DNA of 64,000 bases from Cycas panzhihuaensis (lineage: Eukaryota; Cycadophyta): the NCBI GenBank assembly GCA_023213395.1, contig CM041465.1, forward strand, positions 97,905,741-97,969,740, written 5' to 3'. The notes under the pieces were generated by a model, which saw nothing but the letters and a program-made list of their open reading frames with translations, did no database searches and was not told the origin of the DNA. Positions 24,680 through 35,302 of the stretch are shown here, piece by piece. Position 1 is the first letter of the stretch. Each line of letters opens with the position of its first letter. The position numbers and the translations under genes were made by a program.

Positions 24680-27218
24680 TTTTGCTTCTGGCCTTCGGGA
24701 ATGGATCTGAATCACCGACTCGGGTAAGTGCGGTATGTCTCTAGCATTATCATCACTTTTATTCTTGATTATGCCTTACATATTTGCATCGTATGACTTT
24801 GTGGGCGGCACGGTCGTCGTCCACACCTATGTTTAACTATGGACTATAGCGAGGGCACACTCTTAGCGAGTGTGGCACCACAGTGACCGTATTACTTCCG
24901 CATCGCCTCCTCTCTCCTGGATCCACGGGTTTGCGCCACCTCCACCGTGTGATGTCTCATCGTCGCTTGGTTAGCTTGCCACCTCATTTGGGGTCCCATT
25001 TACGCTCCAGTGGGCCGTTTCTTGGCTTGTTTGCTCTCGGGTGGGTGTTTTAGTTGTCCTTTAGCCTTTTGTAGTTTGCCCCGACTGGACGGTTGGTGGG
25101 CCCCATTTGTGTCTCGGTGCGTCTGGAATCTTCAGCGATCTGGAATCTTGTGATCTGGCCGGAATTTCAGTGATCTGCATTTGGAATATTCGTGATCTGC
25201 TAAAGTTTCCGTGATCTGTTGTCTCTGCTTGTTTTAAAATCCATGGTGGCAATTTCGCATTTATTGCGAAGCGCCCGCGTGGTTCGCCTTTCTCCCTCGG
25301 TAGTGCCCTATTCGCGTACTTTAGGGTTTTGCTTTAGTACTTAAACATCTTTTGGCTCGTTTTCAAGGATCTTTTGGACTCACTTTTGGATTTACTCTCG
25401 AGAGGAACACTCTCTGCTTTCTGCTCTCTTACTGCATTTCTTCTTTGCTGGACTGCACTCTTCATCTGACCTTGACTCTCCTTTGGCTTGGTGAGACATT
25501 CTCTCGGCCCCTCAAGCCTTGGAGGGCTCCTTTGAAGCGGTTTCGGTGTTTTCTACCAGGCGATCCACGAGTTCCCGTTTGCGGTGTTTCGTTCCACCTC
25601 CATAGCGGGGCCCCTAACTGCTCTATTCGAATCTGGTGTTTGTTCCGGCCCTTCTTGACATCTTTTGGGTGGGGCAAATCCCTTGCCTCCCTTTCAGTAC
25701 TCTTCACTTTGTATTTGTTTTGGTGATATTTACACTTGACTTATTTGTTCTCATTTGTTGCTTGAGAGTTGGTTTCCTCCCTCTTGAGGCTAACATACCA
25801 CTCTCCCTCACTTCTTACTGCGTTTCTTTGTCCAAAGCGTGGCGTTGAGGTTGCATAGGCTTTGGAGAGGAGGCTGGGTGGATTCGCACCACCTTGCACG
25901 CTCCTAAAGCGGCTCAAAGCCCTCAAAGCCTCCCTCTCGCCCGTGCTACTCTTGGCTTGCAAACAAGGGTTGAAGGCTCCCCTTGGTTGCCCAAACCGGT
26001 ATTTGTCACAAGTTGCGGTGATTTGGGACCCTTTATTCAGGTTTGGGTGCCATCCATAGGCCCCAGCGGGTTCTTCTCCACCTTTGCTCCCGGTTACGGT
26101 TTGCTCCCGTAGCATCCGGTTCCCGTGGGTGTCTTTGGGTCTTTCTTGCCCCTTCTTGCGGTAGTTTTCCGGCCTTGAGTCTTGACTTTCTCCTCATGCC
26201 CGTGGCTCTTGGGGAGAGGTTTGGGCACCATTTGCGGGAGGTAGGCCACTCAGGAGCTTACCTTGTTGTTTCCTTTCATTTGGATCGTTCTTCTTTGGTA
26301 TTTTCCTTATTGGACTAACAACGATGCATGTACATTTAGACTCTCGTTTATGTTGCTAGACATATATTGCTAGATCTTTGTGTTGCATATAGGTGTTCTC
26401 CCTCGGCGAGAGGAGACCTTTGTTGCTTCTGGTACTCGGGACAGCGGAGAGCGTTGCCGTTGCCCCCTTCCACCGTGGCGTCCCTTGCATGTGTCATATT
26501 TTATGCTATCTCATTTGCTAGTTAGCGTTTCTTTCCTTCCTTGATTATCGCATTTACTTTTCACAGGGGAAGGTAAGGAAGCCCCTTTTAGCTTCAGCTA
26601 CATTTCACATCCGATGCAGCTGTGGTGGTTGGGTGCTCCTCTGAAGGCTCACGCCATCTCTCACGCCTTGGCCCGGTGCAGCTTTGTTCCTCTTCGCTAC
26701 CCTGGTCTTTTTCCTTCTTTTATTCTTTTCCTAGTAATTAGAACATCGAAGATTAAAAGGAAAATTGCCTTTTGTATTGGTTTGCGATTTGTTTGCCTTG
26801 TTGCATGTACTTTTGTTATTCGTAGGAAAGGTTGTAGGAGTCTTCTTCTCTCTTACCCTTCCTCCCTCCTCCTTAACCAGCCTTGGCGCCTTGCTTCACG
26901 CATCGCTCGTATACAGGTTAGATTGCATAGGATTGTTCTTGGCCTATCCTTATTAGGTTCTTTCTCTCTCCCTTGGCCACCCAAGGGTGGGAGGGCCTAC
27001 TCCCGAGTCAGCAGGGTTCGTCCCTCGTATCTTAGCCCTTCGCTCAAGGCGGTGAAGGGTCACCAGATAGTAGCCATACTCCATTGCGGATCCAGAACTC
27101 GCGCTCACGCGCAGGCGCTTCTGCGTGGTAGTTGCTTGCCTTGTAGGTTCCACTTCCCTCTGGTTTCGTCACCATCTCTCCCCGCCTATCGGTCGGCGGT
27201 TATCCGTAGCGTAGCGTC
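24680..27218 (+). repeat. Element B 5' LTR (about 2.54 kb)
   Basis: It aligns throughout with 35303-37836, and as reverse complement with A's LTRs. The start is degraded (TTTTGCTTCTGGCC against TGTTTCCGGC in the partner). The end GCGTCC is followed by TGGCGACCATCTTGGGG, in the primer-binding position; A has TGGCAACCATACTGGGG there. I cannot name the primer tRNA. Confidence 0.8.
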
Positions 27219-27299
27219 CTTGGCGACCATCTTGGGGGCTGCGGTAGGGAGCTAGTCTCGCTCTCTTGGTTGGTTTCGCTACTCTGTGTGATCCTTTCT

Positions 27300-28043
27300 A
27301 TACATCTTGACCTCCACGTTGGGCGGCCCCAGCAGCGTGTTATACCATTCCTTCTCTTTTCGACATCGTCGATCGACCTTACATCTTGTCGTTTCTCTCG
27401 TCGTTTGCGGTCTACCCCTTTGTTAGAAGACCCGTCTGACCTTCTTGCCTCGTCGGATCCGTCCAGGCTATGGAAGGTACTCTTGGATTGGACCTACCAC
27501 GCTTGGTTATGGAAACCCAAGCTCTTCCTTACATCATTAGGAGTCCACCCAAGAGGGTGGCGACTCCTTTACTACCCGTCGATCAACACCTTTCTTGTGC
27601 TCCCCATCCTTCTACCCTTGGTAGAGGGATCCGTTCCTCTGAGGATTGCCACGCGATGGCGATTTTATGAGGAACCTTGAGATGGACATGCCTTGTTCGA
27701 GGTCGATCACCTCTTATGGGTATGTGGGGACTCCTCTGTTGGCGTGCTTGAGGCTCTTGGCGGATGCGGCCGTGCGGCATGCTCTCAACCACGTCCGAAT
27801 GGCTTGAGGGTGTCTGCGAGGGGAGCCTCTTCCTCCTGCTCTTCCCCTCACGCTTCATCCTCGTCGCCTTTCTGTGACAACAAACCCTTTCGTGCCTCTG
27901 GCGTCGCCCCATTCGTTTCTGCGGTGGGGGCACGTGTGGCACCTTCCATCCCTTATCAAGGCCCTAATGCCTTAGGGCCTTCTCATGACAATGTCATCCC
28001 TCAGGCGGGGTTAGCATGCAGTTCGATCCAACTAATGTCTTAG
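27300..28043 (+). pseudogene. Element B gag N-terminal region
   Basis: Shifted frames reproduce A's gag N-terminus: RFSRRLRSTPLLEDP against RFSHRLCGLPPLLEDP, LLYYPS, LFEVDH, then GGCGRAACSQPRPNGLRVSA and an Ser/Pro-rich tail. It is a structural protein region with no catalytic motif, broken by several frameshifts. Confidence 0.65.
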
Positions 28044-28439
28044 TCCCTAATCGGCACATCTTGCTCCTAGTAGGCCTAGTCGCCTGCTAGCCTTCCGGTA
28101 CTTGGTCGGTGGGATTCGTTCCCACGCATCCTCCAACCAGTAGCGTTGGTGCTTCTTTCTCGTTCCCCGGTATACTTCTCAACCTTGGGGGCGGGGTAGG
28201 AAGCCGTCTTCTGTTTATGGGGTGGATCAGCTACACCCATACGGAATGGCCCCACCTACGGGTGGCAGTATGGGCGAGAACAGGATTCGCATCCCTCTTG
28301 TCGCCATCCAATGCGGTTCCATCAGTTGTGCCTTCGCGAGAATCGGCTCCCTTCAGGCGCCCTTTTCACGCCTCTTGTCGTGAGGGTGGTTCCTCGAGGA
28401 GGGATGGGTGTCCTACCCCATCAGCTCCTTGCGCGCCAC

Positions 28440-29060
28440 CTACCCGGCGTTCGTTGATCCTACGGTTCGAGCAGGCGCGCCCCTTCGTGGACTTTAGGTC
28501 AACCCCTCTCTCGGTTGGCGTTGCGAACCAACTTGCGCCTCATCCTCCACGAAGTTCCTAGATTCGATGGGACTTCGTCATGGCCCGTGAACATGTCGTA
28601 GTTTCTCTATGGCATGCATCGATTCTTGGGCTTCGACCATATTTTGATGAAACTCTTTCCTTGATCCTTGCAGGGTGACGCCCTTAAATGGTTTTATCGT
28701 CTCCCTGCCCTTTCGATCTATTCATTCCGGCAATTGGTGGGCGAGGTTCATCAATTACTTTGATGTAGCTCGCCCATTCGAGGCGGGATGACATCCCTTC
28801 TCTCGCTCAAACAAGGTCACGATGAGGTGAATCGTGACGTTGTGCAGCGATTCCATGATCTGCTTCACTCCACAGGCGACCTTGCGGGAGTGGCGGGACT
28901 GTTGTCGATGCGCCGTCCGAAGTCACGTGGAAGTCCTCGAGATGGGGGCGACCACGTGTGATTCGCGATCGCCAAGTGCTTGGCGTTGGAGGCTATTGAG
29001 ATCAGTGGTCTCGAAACCTCTTAAGCCCTCACTGGCAGTGAGGCACCACCCCACCAAAGG
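28440..29060 (+). pseudogene. Element B gag core (capsid-like) remnant
   Basis: Phrases match A's gag across frames: VPRFDGTS at about 28555, DALKWFYR-type sequence at 28680, INYFDVARPFEAG at 28755, SLKQGHDEVNRD at 28805, and KCLALEAIEI near 28975. This is the order of the Retrotrans_gag domain. At least five frame changes are needed to read it. Confidence 0.65.
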
Positions 29061-29289
29061 CGCTAAACCTTCTCGGTAGCGGTCTTCCTCTCATCCTCTG
29101 AGAGGACCTTAGATCCCCTCACATCGGTATCGCTCGTTCGGCGTCACGATGAAAGAGCTCAAGCTTCAAGGTCCTTCGTCTCCTACTTCAAACAAACAAG
29201 TCCAACAAACTACCCAAGCTCCTCTTCCGGGAATGGGGCATGATCCTCCGATCCTCAGCGAGAAGGTCAGGCCCTCGCTTGAGAAAGTG

Positions 29290-29345
29290 GTGTTCCATTC
29301 ATGGGGATTGCTTCCATGGCGATTCACGTTGTAGGGCCCGACATC
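29290..29345 (+). pseudogene. Element B gag zinc-knuckle-like motif
   Basis: The frame reads KWCSIHGDCFHGDSRC, a C-x2-H-x4-H-x4-C arrangement where gypsy gags have a zinc knuckle. A keeps the same motif at about 42290-42330, and E has a version with Tyr for the first Cys at about 63618. Nucleic-acid binding is inferred from position. Confidence 0.5.
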
Positions 29346-30027
29346 CAAGGATGCCCCTCGGCGATTCCTCTCCCAAGCGGGCCTCGAGGCCTAATCTAGA
29401 CCAACTTTGTTCACAAGGATGGTTCCTAAACATGGGAGCGTGATCGCAACCCCAAACCAAGAACAAGCGTAGCAGGAAGATCACAGTCCAGCCCTTCCGC
29501 GACAAAGGGAAGGCGCGAAACTCTTCTTCCTCTTCTCGTTCTCTGGCCGTAGTACTCGTCGCCTTCACGACCCGGAATAGGGAAGAAGGTGATTCGGTTG
29601 CTTGAAGCAACTCAGGCTTTCGCCCTTACAGCGATCTCAAGCAGCTAAGGAAGCGGCGGGAGGCTGGGTTCTTAGTTCCTTGATCCTTAGGAGACCCTTC
29701 CTCAAAATCCCTCTTTCCCCAAGGCTATTCACATGCTTGGGTCGTTCACGACTTCGAAGGGCACTTACCCAACCTTTGGGAAGGTAAACCCTTCTCCGTC
29801 GTGGGCGAGCTCCATACGGTCATTGCGGGAATGTCCTTGATGGGCGTTCGAGGTTGTCGAACAGCGGGCCCTCCTCTGGAAGCTTTAGGATCGGGAGATG
29901 TGCACATCACGCTTTGGGCGTCGCCCAGGTGGCGGACCCACTATTTCCTTGATCCTAAGGATCTTCCTCCCGTAGGTGAGCAGGAGCGTCGGTGGAACTT
30001 CCCATTCACCATCACGATCGTCGCTGA

Positions 30028-30275
30028 TTGTACCCTCAGAAGGCTGTTGTCGACAGCGGCTCTTACATCGATACCATGCCCTTGCGTGTTATGCAAGAGC
30101 TTGGTATCTCATATGGAACCCGTTCCTGGCGATGCGAGGTATGTGATGGCGAGAAGACCCCTCTCGGATGCATCGCGATTCGCTCACCCTTGGGGGCAAA
30201 AGCCGATTCTTCTTAGATGTTGTAGTCCTCGGCGTTGGCGTGGATTACAACCTCCTTCTAGGTAAGCCCATGGCT
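30028..30275 (+). pseudogene. Element B aspartic protease remnant
   Basis: VVDSGSYIDTMPLRVMQELG carries the D-S-G active-site loop, followed by a shifted frame with VVLGVGVDYNLLLG, matching the YNLLLGRPW segment that ends Tat-type proteases. At least two frameshifts separate the halves. Confidence 0.7.
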
Positions 30276-31289
30276 CGACCAAATGGGGCCCGTGTGTTCG
30301 ACCCTTTGAGGGCGACTTAAATTCGTCCATGACGGACGAATGAGAGTGGTTCCCGTGAGCGCCCTTTGCCAAACAAACTCGTTATGCCAATTCGGCAAAC
30401 CAAGGTTCACCCACTCACGCCTCGGCTTGTTCAATTGGTATACCCAATCGTCGGAAGAAGATCCCACATCTTCCCTTCCTAGTCTCGCGTTTTGCCCCTA
30501 TTGGCGTCGGGAGTTATGGGTACCTTGCTTCGTTCGTGATGATGAATCGCTTGGCGGAGCGAGGTTATCTCCACCCATTTCTTTCCTTGGCATGATGGGT
30601 CGTACTGTCTCGCTCTAGACCCTCGTTTGGAACCTCTCTCGTTGGTGAGACTAGCCCCTCGTCGTGTCACACACCATCGCTCGTCTTGACACTTGCGTCA
30701 GTTCTTCTTTTCATTACCCGCGGTGATGGTTTTGAGGTGCCTTTCGCTCCTCTCGAGGAGCCTCTTCAGTTTTCCTTGGTTCCATGAAGGAGTTGAGCGA
30801 TCAGATGATCACCGGTCCGTTGCTCCTTTCCTTCTAGCGCTTCTTCTACTCGAAATAAGGTCATCCATGGGTGGACTATTTCGAGGATGATGGCTCTATT
30901 TGGAAACACTAGCGGGCCTTGCACCTAATCGCCTTACGGTCACCGGCTCGGTCACCGGAAGATCCTTGCGATCGGATCACGCTCGCGTCCGATCCCTCTC
31001 CTATTCCTCCTCCTCCGTTGATCTTGCCCTCTTCACTTTGAAGAGGGCAATGCCATGTGCATGGGGGAATTCAAGGCGTAGTCTTGGCCGAACAAGGTCA
31101 TTAGGGTTGGGCGGAATGCTCTCTGATGAGATTAGGGAATATTCCCTTACATTCCGAGGAATTTGAGACATTTCGGCGTGGGATTATCTTGACATGAAGG
31201 GAATCGACCCTCGATTGTCACCCATAACCTCACCACCCTTCTGGCGCCGTCACATGCGCGAGCGGCGTCCTCTTCACCGAAGCTCTGCT

Positions 31290-31900
31290 GCCGTCGAGAT
31301 GGAGGTTGAAAAGCTTACGGATCTTTGGGCTTGTTACTTCTATTGATTACCCTAAGTGGGTCTCTAATATTGTTCCGTTGCCAAAAGAGCGGGGCAATCG
31401 CATATCGTCGATTTCGCGATATCAACAACGCTTGTCCTAAGGACAATTTCCGCTACCCTTCTTAGATCAAATCATTGATCGCCTTGCCGGATTCAGTGAT
31501 GTCCTTAATGGAATGACTTCTCGGTTACAACCAAATTGATTTCCCAGAAGGCCGCCATAAGGCGGCCTTCACTACTCCACTGAGGGTACCTTCGCCTACA
31601 AGGCGTGCCCTTTGGCCTTAAAAATCACGGGTGCTACGTGTCAAAGAGCCATGCACTTCATCTTCCACGACCTCATCAGCGACACGTTGGAGGTCTTCAT
31701 AGACGATATGATGGGTCTTTCTCGGCGTGAGCCCATCACCCTTGAGCTTGCGTGCCATCTTCTCACGATCTGCTGAGTATCCGCGTCGATCTTAATCGCT
31801 CAAATGTGTGTTTTGAGTCACTTGGGTAAACTCCTTGGGTTCCTTGTATCCAAACAAGGAATTCGGATCGACCACGACAAAGTCGAGGCGATCCTCGACA
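31290..31900 (+). pseudogene. Element B reverse transcriptase remnant
   Basis: Recognisable RT blocks in different frames: MEVEKL, PKWVSNIVP, FRDINNACPKDNF, PFGLKN, and EVFIDDMMGL with the catalytic Asp pair. Small insertions and deletions between blocks prevent any continuous frame. The matching region in A is 39540-40299 (minus). Confidence 0.75.
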
Positions 31901-32009
31901 TCTTAGCCTCCTAGAACTCAGCGGCGGATCAAGTCGTTTCTAGGTAGGCTCGGTTTCCTTAGGCGCTTCTGGTGACTTGTTGTGACGCTAAACCCCTTAC
32001 GAACTGTTG

Positions 32010-32480
32010 AAGAAGGGGCTCCTTTTGCACAGTGCGACAAGACCCAAAAGGCCTTGAAGGACTCGAGGAAGCCACGGCTTCGCTCCTACGTTGGCGCCTC
32101 CCAGGTTCGATGGGCCCTTCGTTTTGTATACCTCGGCGTGCGAGTCCTTGGGCGCTATGCTCGCTCGGGAGGATGACTCGAGGCCGAGAGAGGCTATATA
32201 TTTCATCGATCGTACCCTTGTGGGCTGGAATTTAACTATTCCCTACTTGAGAAGGAATGTCTCTCCTTGGTCTCTGTGACCAAGAAGTTTAGGCATTACT
32301 TGCTCGGCAATACTAAAGGTGATCATTCAATCAGATCCTTGAGATGCTTACTAACTCGTTCGGACTTGACGGGTGGGGTACAGTCGTTGTCCTCTACTCC
32401 AAGAATTTGATCTCCTTATCGTTAGCAGGAAATCAAAGAAGGGCATGATGGTGGTAGAGCAACTTGAGAACACCCCTATC
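32010..32480 (+). pseudogene. Element B gypsy-type RNase H and tether
   Basis: Blocks KKGAPFAQCDKTQKAL, SLGAMLAREDDSRPREAIYF (in frame at 32091-32210), LEKECLSLV-like sequence and SRKSKKGMMVVEQLENTPI correspond to the gRNH domain and the connection toward integrase seen in A at 38997-39464. Frameshifted throughout. Confidence 0.7.
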
Positions 32481-32639
32481 CTAACTCCTTTGATACTCCG
32501 GTTGATGACTCTCTCCCAGATGAGTCTATCACGGCGATCAGGAGTTCGTCCCCATCCACTCACAGGCAATGGGTGGTGCGGTGACATAGTGCGGTATCTC
32601 ACCATGACAATCTGGCCCGACGCTAGTAACAAAGTTAAA

Positions 32640-33760
32640 TCTCGCATCAGGACTTACGCTCGGCAATACCTCCTCGTGGGCGAGGTATTGTACAAGAGGT
32701 CCTTGATGGGATCCTTCTCATTGCGTCACCGTGATGGCCGGCCAAGGTGCCAGCGAATGCCACCACGGCATTTGTGGGGGTCACTTTGGGGCGATCTATG
32801 GCTCGGAGGATCCTCGTATGGGCTACTTTTGGCCATCTCTTTTTAAAGGCATACGCCTTTGTCTTTGAAATGTCGGCGATGTCAAGAGCATGCCAACATT
32901 TCCCATGTGCCTTCGAGACTTTGCACCCTATTGTTTCGCCATGGCCTTTCGCTCGATGGGGATTAGACCTCATCGGGGCTATTTCCCGCATCGTCGTCAT
33001 GACACAAGTTCATCTTGAGCGCCACGGAGTATTTTACCAAATGGTGAGGCCATCCCTTTGATCACTACCCGGCAAAGCGATTGCCACATTCATCTATCGG
33101 CACATCATTTGCCGCTTGGGATTCGGATGTCACGATTCTGAGCAATGGAACCCCTTTTGTAATAAGGAGGTGGATGAGCTTTGCGAGAAGTTTAAAATCT
33201 CCCATAAGACTTCCTCTCCTTACTACCCTCAGGCAAATGGCCAGGTGGAGTCTTTTAACAAGACTCTTATCAACATTCTCAAGAAAGCCGTCGGTCGATC
33301 CCAAAGGGATTGGCACCTTGTTGCCCTCGCCTTATGGGCTTATCGTACTTAGTCAGATTCGCCAGGAATGACCCGTTCTCCACGGTCTCACGGGATGGCG
33401 GTACTCCCATTGGAGGTGGAGATTCCTTCCTTGCGAGTCTCCTTGAGGTTTCATCGGCGATGAGTCGTCCGTCGAACTGCCTTTCTTTGGACCTCGAAGC
33501 TTTGGATGAAGGCGGCTTAGCGCTGTCGAGGCTAACCTAGCATCAAGCCCATTCACAAAGGGCCCGATAAACACTGCGTTCCGCCCTTTGTTTCGGGACT
33601 ATGTCCTCAAGCTCGAATATCTCCATGGCCGTTTGACCAAATTCCAACCCGGTGGGTGGTCGGTCCTTTTGTCATTATCGAATCTCTCGATAATGGTGCC
33701 TATAGGATAGCCACCACGGAGGGCTCGAATTTGAGAAGCCGTTAATGGGATGTTCCTTAA
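32640..33760 (+). pseudogene. Element B integrase remnant
   Basis: Blocks in order: YLLVGEVLYKRSLMG; a zinc-binding HHGICGGHFG-type segment at about 32760; PIVSPWPFARWGLDLIGAIS with the first catalytic Asp; HKFILSATEYFTKW; a garbled second Asp region (TILSNGTPF at 33137); EKFKISHKTSSPYYPQANGQ followed by VESFNKTLINILKK with the catalytic Glu; and a C-terminal VGPF-type domain near 33660. Frameshifts at several points, notably around 33360. Confidence 0.8.
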
Positions 33761-34509
33761 GTTTTACGCTTGACCCTTGATCCCTCGCCTGCTTTCAAAG
33801 CGAGCCTAAACTACCATCTTAGGTTGTCCCCATTCTTCCAGTAGCGTGTAGAATGGCTATTTAAGATGGACCAGCTTTGTCTCTCTGGTTCGTCAGCGGA
33901 ACCAGCGTTCCGTATCCTCTCGGGAACCTTGGTCCTCTCGCTTGGGCATCTCCCAGGGAGGGCGCTTGAAACGTGTTGCCCCTCTTTCTGTCTGGCGTTT
34001 CCTTCGCATATCCGTTATGCTCTCCTGCGAGACATGTATGCGCCATACCTTCCTAACCTCACACCTCCATGTCGTCCAGCTCACGGCGTGTGTGTGTGCC
34101 CTATTAGGTGTGTGGTTATACATGGAAGGAAGCGTGTGCATCATACAATAAAATGTTCATAACATGAATCACCTACTACACAACATAACACTCACAACCA
34201 CGATAAATATACATATCATCCACACATCATGCCTGACATCTCATATCGAATGGGGTTCCAATCACCCCATGCATATATACATATCAAAATCATGTCATCA
34301 TACATCACAGGAGCCGGTGTCCTTGCGGGGGTACAATCATATGGTCCTATATATGACCCCACAGGAGGCGTGCTTTCCTCTTAAACTATCCATCCATGTC
34401 CTCTGCTGTGGCCCGCTCTGGGCGCCTCATTCTTAGGTCCTCCTACCCTTGGCCACCACATTGTTATACATTTTCTAAGTGTTGCCTTCATCAGCGATCA
34501 TACGCTTGG

Positions 34510-34950
34510 ATTTTGTGTCACTATGTGCATCTACATCTTCTGAAGCGGTGAGCCGCGGTAACCCTGAACCTTGACCATTGCGTGGATTCTCCATGACCCT
34601 TACAGTTATGATCTCCTCGCTCTGGGATCTTCCTCCGGGAGGCTACCAACAATGATAGCCGAGTATCTCAAGCCCTGCAAAGTGCCCTTCGTTTCCATCA
34701 CGGACCCATTGTTTTGCTCTGCGACTCTCAAGTTGTGGTGTCTCATCTCACCCGGGTCTCAGTGCGATGCCCTCACTTGAGGACTCTTGCTTCTAGCGGA
34801 TCCCTCTGGCGTTTCTCTTGTTGATATCCGGCATATCCCTCGGGCTCTCATGGCCGAGGCGAGATAGCCTTGTTCGCCTCATCCTTGGCCTTTGTCTCGC
34901 CTGGCCAGTCCACGAGTCTTGCTTGGCCTTCCGTCGCCCAAGCCTCGGTA
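34510..34950 (+). pseudogene. Element B extra RNase H remnant
   Basis: Shifted frames give SGIFLREATNN, AEYLKP (the AEY motif with the catalytic Glu), VLLCDSQVVVSHLTR, VRCPHLRTLAS and HIPRALMAEAR. These correspond one to one with the domain at 20560-20931 of A and again lie between integrase and 3' LTR. Confidence 0.7.
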
Positions 34951-35302
34951 GTTGGTCGCTCCGCTTCGCGATTTGCTCGCACCTTCGAAATCGGGTTGCT
35001 AACGAGGTAAAACTATGGTACCCACCATTTGTTCCCCATGTGGTCTGCATGCTCCTTTGCATTCATTGTGGTGGGGCGGCCCCTACTTTGTCTCTTTCTC
35101 CCGATCGGTTTCGGTGGCTCATGGCGGCCCTATGTTGTCTCCACCAGCTTTCGTATCCGCAGCGTTCGCCACGACACTCATGGCACCCTTGCCTCTTGAT
35201 CGATCTTGATTGATATATCTATATACACATGTACTCTTGGCGGTTGTGTTGCCGGCGTTCGCCATCGCATCGGGCTTCCGGCGAGGCTCTGCGCCGAGGC
35301 GA

